From CAYOEJ01 sp964403015 (GTDB taxonomy: Bacteria > Actinomycetota > Actinomycetes > Actinomycetales > Actinomycetaceae), in the NCBI GenBank assembly GCA_964403015.1, contig CAYOEJ010000005.1, positions 5,942-69,941 on the forward strand: a stretch of 64,000 nt of DNA, in the 5' to 3' direction. Below are positions 60,690 through 64,000 of the stretch, one piece after another. Positions within the stretch are counted from its first letter, which is position 1, and each line of letters opens with the position of its first letter. Below the pieces are notes generated by a model. That model was not told the origin of the DNA and did no database searches. It saw nothing but the letters and a program-made list of their open reading frames with translations. A program made the position numbers and the translations under genes.

Positions 60690-61355
60690 ATGAGTGTTCG
60701 TTCTCCTATCGGCATTCTCAAAAATTGCAAAGCCGGACTACTAGCGTCCATAGCCGCTGTATCACTCCTTGTCGGAGCCTGCGGTTCAGACATCGAAGAG
60801 GTGTCGGGAAACGGTGAGACAACGGTTGCACCCACCACGGAAGAGCCGACGACGGAGGAACCCACCACGGAAGAGCCGACGACGGAGGAACCCACCACGG
60901 AAGAGCCGACTACTGAAGAACCGACGACGGAAGATCCCGAGCCGGAATTCCAGACGATCTCAAATGAGAGTGGCACGGTCACTATTGATCTACCCGCCGA
61001 CTGGTGGGACGCCGAAAGCTACTACGGACCTCTTGTAGATTTCGGCTATGCACATCCAGATGGTGACGGGTCTGTCGTGCTTGTAGAAATGGGTCCCACA
61101 GAAAAGTCCGCGGATCAACTTCTTACTGAGGTGACGGCAAATCAGCCGAATGATCAGGTGACCCTTCTCAACGAGAATGCAGAGCTGGCTGGTTTCCCGG
61201 CCGTCGAGTTCGAAGTTAAGGGAGAGGGCTTCATGAGCAAGATCCTTTTCGTTAAGACTCCATCGACAACCTGGGAGCTAACGGTTAACTCCGTTGGCGA
61301 AGAGGAACTTGCTACGGTGATGGAATACGTCAACGACATCAAGATTTCGGAGTAG
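60690..61355 (+). CDS. Lipoprotein with Thr/Glu/Pro repeat linker
   Basis: A 221-residue exported lipoprotein. Signal peptide residues 1-30 end in the lipobox LVGAC with Cys31, the expected target of Lgt. A linker at about residues 48-83 repeats Pro-Thr-Thr-Glu-Glu about seven times, probably spanning the cell wall. The C-terminal domain (about residues 88-221: ISNESGTVTIDLPADWWD ... FPAVEFEVKGEGFMSKILFV ... YVNDIKIS) resembles the PsbP/LpqN-like fold found in actinobacterial lipoproteins, by pattern only. AAAGGAC lies before the ATG. A strong terminator follows. Confidence 0.85.
   Translation: MSVRSPIGILKNCKAGLLASIAAVSLLVGACGSDIEEVSGNGETTVAPTTEEPTTEEPTTEEPTTEEPTTEEPTTEEPTTEDPEPEFQTISNESGTVTIDLPADWWDAESYYGPLVDFGYAHPDGDGSVVLVEMGPTEKSADQLLTEVTANQPNDQVTLLNENAELAGFPAVEFEVKGEGFMSKILFVKTPSTTWELTVNSVGEEELATVMEYVNDIKISE
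60831..60938 (+). repeat. 30-bp in-frame tandem repeat
   Basis: Three 30-base units start at 60831, 60861 and 60891, the first two identical and the third changed near its end, followed by a partial unit. Each encodes two Pro-Thr-Thr-Glu-Glu blocks with two different codon spellings (CCC-ACC-ACG-GAA-GAG then CCG-ACG-ACG-GAG-GAA). A multiple of three, so copy-number changes alter the linker length without breaking the frame. Confidence 0.95.
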
Positions 61356-61393
61356 GCCTCATCGCCTGCGATCGCGCTAGTCGAGACGCAATG

Positions 61394-61424
61394 AAAAACC
61401 CGCGAGATTCACTCGCGGGTTTTT
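61394..61424 (+). terminator. Bidirectional intrinsic terminator after the lipoprotein gene
   Basis: A 13-bp perfect stem, AAAAACCCGCGAG (61394-61406) with CTCGCGGGTTTTT (61412-61424), loop ATTCA. The A-run and T-run on either side make it functional in both directions. It marks the last clearly native feature before the mosaic DNA. Confidence 0.94.
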
Positions 61425-61576
61425 CGTTTGTCGCCCTTATTGACCTCTGTTCCAGTAAATACCCAACAGGGATAGAGACCGAGAATCTGCGCCGGATCAG
61501 GGGTTCTCGTGCTCCCTCCCTGCCAGTAGACACTGACACCTTGCCGGATGACGCTCAAACCTCTCGCGAAGCACCG
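61425..61576. other. Non-coding stretch before the mosaic region
   Basis: Between the terminator and the two-HTH gene I see no gene, tRNA or clear direct repeat. The frame of the next gene is open through it from 61391, but that start lies inside the terminator and the translated sequence is not protein-like. Confidence 0.5.
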
Positions 61577-61900
61577 ATGCCCCGTCGCAAGTGGAAACGC
61601 CTGAACGATGAGGCCCGCGCGCAGGTGGTCGCTCGATACTCGGCAGGCGAGACCACCACCGTCCTTGCAACGGAGTTCGGCGTCGCCAAGTCCACGATCA
61701 TCGGCATCCTCCGCGCCAACAACGTCGTCGTCCGTCGCCAGCCGATGACGGCACAACAGGTGGGTGAGGCCGCCCGCCTGTACGAATCCGGACTCTCCTT
61801 GTCACAGGTTGCCACGGCGCTCGACGTGAACCAGGAAACCATGCGGGTGGCGATCATGAAAGCAGGGGTCGAGATCCGTCCAGCGACCGGTGCGGTCTGA
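61577..61900 (+). CDS. Small protein with two helix-turn-helix motifs
   Basis: A 107-residue basic protein beginning MPRRKWKRLNDEARAQVVAR. Two HTH units of the resolvase/Hin type are visible: YSAGETTTVLATEFGVAKSTIIGIL (about residues 21-45) and YESGLSLSQVATALDVNQETMRVAIM (about 72-97). It resembles the DNA-binding tail of a serine recombinase, or the small stand-alone HTH proteins that accompany recombinases on actinobacterial mobile elements. No catalytic recombinase domain is present upstream. ATG 61577 is chosen because sequence before it is not protein-like. Possibly a mobile-element remnant. Confidence 0.7.
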   Translation: MPRRKWKRLNDEARAQVVARYSAGETTTVLATEFGVAKSTIIGILRANNVVVRRQPMTAQQVGEAARLYESGLSLSQVATALDVNQETMRVAIMKAGVEIRPATGAV

Positions 61901-61925
61901 GCAACGCGACCTCTCCAGCCGATCG

Positions 61926-62298
61926 TCAGAAGCCGTACTTCTCTTTGCGGAGCCGGAAAGCCCGTTCTCCACCCTCCATTACTGACGTAATCTCGTCGCG
62001 CACTGCGACCACATCGATAGCACCCTGCTCCTTGATGTGTCCCGCCGACTGATCTCCCGCGGTCAGGTAAGCGCATACGAGCACCAAATCGGCATCTCCG
62101 TTAACGACCAAGTTCGCGTTATGGCTGGAGAAGATCAGTTGTCGCCGATTCTTAGATCGCCAGATCTTAGAGACGATCTGTTGCACGGTGTCGCTATCGA
62201 GGTCATCCTCCGGCTGATCGATGATCAGCGGTGTACCACCCTGAGAAAGGAGTGTGCTGAGCAAAGCCGAGGCCTGCTGCCCGGCCGAAGCAGAGTCA
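61926..62298 (-). pseudogene. C-terminal fragment of an SMC/ABC-like AAA ATPase
   Basis: About 124 codons remain of a larger ATPase. The open frame holds an ABC signature-like SASAGQQASALLSTLLSQ, followed closely by Walker B PLIIDQPEDDLDS, then QLIFSSHNANLVVNGDADLV with the H-loop/switch His, and an ending EGGERAFRLRKEKYGF. This arrangement is typical of TrlF- or RloC-like coiled-coil ATPases linked to phage defence. No Walker A or coiled coil is present: the frame meets a stop just before, around 62300, where an unrelated gene fragment begins on the other strand. The N-terminal bulk is lost, so it is not functional. Confidence 0.8.
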
Positions 62299-62299
62299 A

Positions 62300-62556
62300 C
62301 CGTCTACGGAATCATCACCTCGATCGGTCTCGTCCTCTGGATGGCGGGCACGCAGCTCGGCCTGTTCTACAACCTCCGCTACACCGGCATGAGCCGCCTG
62401 CAGAAGCTCCGCGACCACGTTCTGGTGCTCCTCGTTACGCCGTTCGCCGGCGTCATCGACACCGCCGGCCCTCTCGTGGCCGTCCTGAAATGGCTCGCGG
62501 GCATCCGTGAGGTGGCGTGGAAGCCGACCCCGAAGCTCGCCGTTCCGAGCCGTTAA
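62300..62556 (+). pseudogene. C-terminal fragment of a membrane glycosyltransferase
   Basis: About 85 codons in a frame with no suitable start. The sequence has two hydrophobic segments (ITSIGLVLWMAGTQLGLFY and VLLVTPFAGVIDTAGPLVAVL) and ends with WLAGIREVAWKPTPKLAVPSR, which matches the ends of processive family 2 glycosyltransferases (hyaluronan/cellulose-synthase-like). The catalytic domain is missing; the frame breaks at the same point as the ATPase fragment. The next gene follows 53 bases later, so the two may once have formed one operon. Confidence 0.7.
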
Positions 62557-62609
62557 GCAACATCTAAGCGCGTCGCCGCCGCCGAAGTAGCAGCAGGAGA
62601 AAAAGCAGC

Positions 62610-63287
62610 ATGAGCAGCTACCAACAGCAACGAGAAACCAGCAGCCGGATCATCTTCACCGTCCTGATCATCGCCGTCACCGTCGCCATCACCTACGGCC
62701 TCATCCGGCTCACCCTACCAAGCCTCACCGGCCAGAGCCCAGCCGCGAACAGCTCCAGCTCCCAGACCGCTGGGACGCAGGAAGAGGAGAATGATCTCCC
62801 TCGCGGTGACGCAAAGCGTGTGGCCGACCTCGACCGCCTCGCCGCAGCACTCAAGACCTACAAAGAGCAGCACGGCGGCTATCCGATTAGCGCTGGCACC
62901 TGCGCGGGCGGCAGCTTCGACAGCGACGCCGACCTCGGCTTCCCTGCCGATCTCGAACGCGAAGCCGTCATCGACCCCATCCCACGCGACCCTGCAGGCA
63001 TCGCCAAGACCACCAAGACAGAGCAGAGCATTGAGGCGACCAGCACCGAGGACTGCGACACCATGTACGGCGCGAAGCACTACCTCTACTACTCCAACGG
63101 CACCAAGTTTGCCCTCATCGCCAGCGTCGACGACACCGACACTATTCCTGACGACGCCGCAGGCGTCTACCTCGCAGAAGGTGACCGCGAATGGTTCGAC
63201 GGCTCAGCCCTCATCGCCGACTGGCACTGGAGCCGCAACGTCTACATCGTCAGCAACCAGAAGCTCGCAGAAGCCGCAAAGAAGTAG
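62610..63287 (+). CDS. Membrane-anchored pseudopilin-like protein
   Basis: A 225-residue protein with one membrane segment (residues about 14-35: IIFTVLIIAVTVAITYGLIRL), a Ser/Thr/Gln-rich linker, and an extracellular domain. The latter starts KRVADLDRLAAALKTYKEQHGGYPISAG and continues with DLGFPADLEREAVIDPIPRDP, resembling type II/IV pseudopilin (GspG-like) domains in which a helix is followed by a YP turn and DP repeats. Two Cys (in TCAGG and EDCDT) could form a disulfide. There is no type III prepilin cleavage site (G/A before F with E5), so it is a pilin-like anchor, not a normal pilin. AGCAGGAG precedes the ATG. Codons are more GC-rich than in the core genes. Confidence 0.65.
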   Translation: MSSYQQQRETSSRIIFTVLIIAVTVAITYGLIRLTLPSLTGQSPAANSSSSQTAGTQEEENDLPRGDAKRVADLDRLAAALKTYKEQHGGYPISAGTCAGGSFDSDADLGFPADLEREAVIDPIPRDPAGIAKTTKTEQSIEATSTEDCDTMYGAKHYLYYSNGTKFALIASVDDTDTIPDDAAGVYLAEGDREWFDGSALIADWHWSRNVYIVSNQKLAEAAKK

Positions 63288-63342
63288 TCCGCGTCTGTAG
63301 AAGATCCTGCACGGTCAGGGACGCTCAACGGATCAGGTCAGT

Positions 63343-63507
63343 TCACGCTTCGATTGCTTCAGCTGGAAACACCACGACGGAGCCGTCACGGCCCCGCTCG
63401 ATCTCGATTACCACGTCAGCATGGCTCCCAACCGATTCAAGATCGTTGCTGACGCCCTTGAGCCGGTACGCAGCGGTGAGCAACTTTGCGCCGCCTCCAG
63501 CAAGAAC
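63343..63507 (-). pseudogene. Possible C-terminal fragment in the alternative frame
   Basis: On the minus strand a frame ending at TGA 63343-63345 reads GVLAGGGAKLLTAAYRLKG, then SNDLESVGSHADVVIEIERG, RDGSVVVFPAEAIEA. It looks protein-like, overlaps the 3' part of the DUF222 frame and continues beyond its stop. I do not recognise the family. It may be the tail of a different gene joined to the DUF222 piece, or the true continuation of that protein after a frameshift. Confidence 0.4.
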
Positions 63508-64000
63508 GCCTCGCCTTCCACCGGATCGGCAAGCTGCGCTTTCAGCTTCGGAGACCGAATTGCCGAACGAACCAGATCGATGTACTGCGCTCCAACGCGA
63601 CCAGCCAAATACGCCTCACGAAACAGCGGCAAATCCTCGGCCAACCCCCGCGCGCGAGCGATATTCTGTTGCGACTCCCGCCGCGGCTCCTGAGAGACCC
63701 TCTCCTCCAACTCAACCAGCGTGCGAGTCGGCCCGTCCTCCCAATCCTTCTTCGCAGCCACCTCGGCTAAGACTCCGGAGCGAATTGCGTCCATCCGGAT
63801 TCGCCCCCGCGCCAGTTCGTGCGACAAATCGAGCCGGTCCTGCCGGTCCAAGCCCGCCACGTCCAACTCGGTGAGCAGCCTGAGCGCCTCGTGAAGCAGC
63901 GCAATCGCCTCGGCCACCTTCGGCGCGCCGGCTTCGCGATTATCATCAACGACGACGATCGCACCGCTATCGTTAAATGTGAGCGGCGTTACATGCGCTG
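63408..64000 (-). pseudogene. DUF222 (13E12-type) HNH-endonuclease-like protein, broken and cut by window edge
   Basis: The minus-strand frame is open from the window edge to TAA at 63408. Seen: FNDSGAIVVVDDNREAGAPK, then the DUF222 helical region AIALLHEALRLLTELDVAGL, SHELARGRIRMDAIRSGVLAEVA, TRTLVELEERVSQEPRRES, ARGLAEDLPLFREAYLAGRVGAQYIDLVRSAI split around AGRV-x-YI, and EGEAFLLEAAQSCSP. After that the sequence (LRTGSRASATILNRLGAML) no longer fits the family and there is no C-terminal HNH nuclease domain. A start could be GTG 63917, but in-frame protein-like sequence continues to the window edge. DUF222-HNH genes are often multicopy and mobile in actinobacteria. Confidence 0.7.

Noticed and set aside
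60831..60938. Regular 30-bp repeats as a CRISPR array
   Set aside because: The units are contiguous with no spacers, in frame inside a lipoprotein gene, and there are no cas genes.
60686..60982. Minus-strand frame encoding Ser-Ser-Val-Val-Gly repeats
   Set aside because: It is the antisense of the PTTEE repeat in the lipoprotein, which has a signal peptide, lipobox and ribosome site.

Overview
The window is a chromosomal stretch of a moderately GC-rich actinobacterium. This rests on a mycothiol ligase gene (mshC), a Pup/Dop/PafA/ARC pupylation locus, a WhiA regulator, an OpcA glucose-6-phosphate dehydrogenase assembly factor and an ANTAR-type PdtaR response regulator. Gene order in several blocks resembles Mycobacterium tuberculosis (uppP-mshC-recB-trmI-mpa-dop-pup; uvrC-rapZ-yvcK-whiA; gap-pgk-tpiA-secG; opcA-zwf-tal-tkt; xerD-parA-scpA-scpB-rluB-cmk-der). 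The missing 20S proteasome genes at the pup locus and the compact operons would suit an Actinomycetaceae-like genus (Arcanobacterium/Trueperella or relatives), but that placement is inference.

Layout. 1-10.6 kb: end of uppP, mshC, a HAD phosphatase, a convergent RecB-like nuclease, then trmI-arc(mpa)-dop-pup-pafA and an FKBP-like protein; pup (58 codons) sits directly against pafA with no prcB/prcA between them. 10.6-18.6 kb: hisF-hisI-trpE-trpC-trpB-trpA-lgt, then pyk. 18.7-25.2 kb: tRNA-Leu(CAA), pdtaR, a thioesterase, polA, a methyltransferase and rpsA. 25.2-39.5 kb: pcp-coaE-uvrB, a manganese-type (yybP-ykoY) riboswitch before a TerC protein, an SBF-type transporter with a YCII protein, then uvrA-uvrC-rapZ-yvcK-whiA. 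39.6-49 kb: central carbon metabolism (gap-pgk-tpiA with secG behind them; on the other strand tkt-tal and zwf-opcA). 49.1-56.4 kb: xerD-parA-scpA-scpB-rluB-tyrA/cmk-der, a chromosome segregation and growth operon in which prephenate dehydrogenase and cytidylate kinase are one reading frame.

56.5-61.4 kb is more accessory: a guanidine-III riboswitch driving two small multidrug resistance subunits, a TIGR03085-type protein, a DCC thiol oxidoreductase, a gene broken by an in-frame TAG and probably a frameshift, an ornithine aminotransferase, and a lipoprotein with a Pro-Thr-Thr-Glu-Glu repeat linker. From about 61.4 kb to the end the DNA is a patchwork: a two-HTH protein, the tail of an SMC/ABC-like ATPase, the tail of a glycosyltransferase facing the opposite way from the same breakpoint, a membrane-anchored pseudopilin-like protein, and a DUF222-type fragment running off the window. 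This looks like a recombination scar or degraded island.

The two most distinctive features are the pupylation machinery lacking a proteasome and having an unfoldase without a C-terminal tyrosine, and the TyrA-Cmk fusion with a Shine-Dalgarno-like sequence and ATG exactly at the domain boundary. Two riboswitches are recognisable from primary sequence and pairing.
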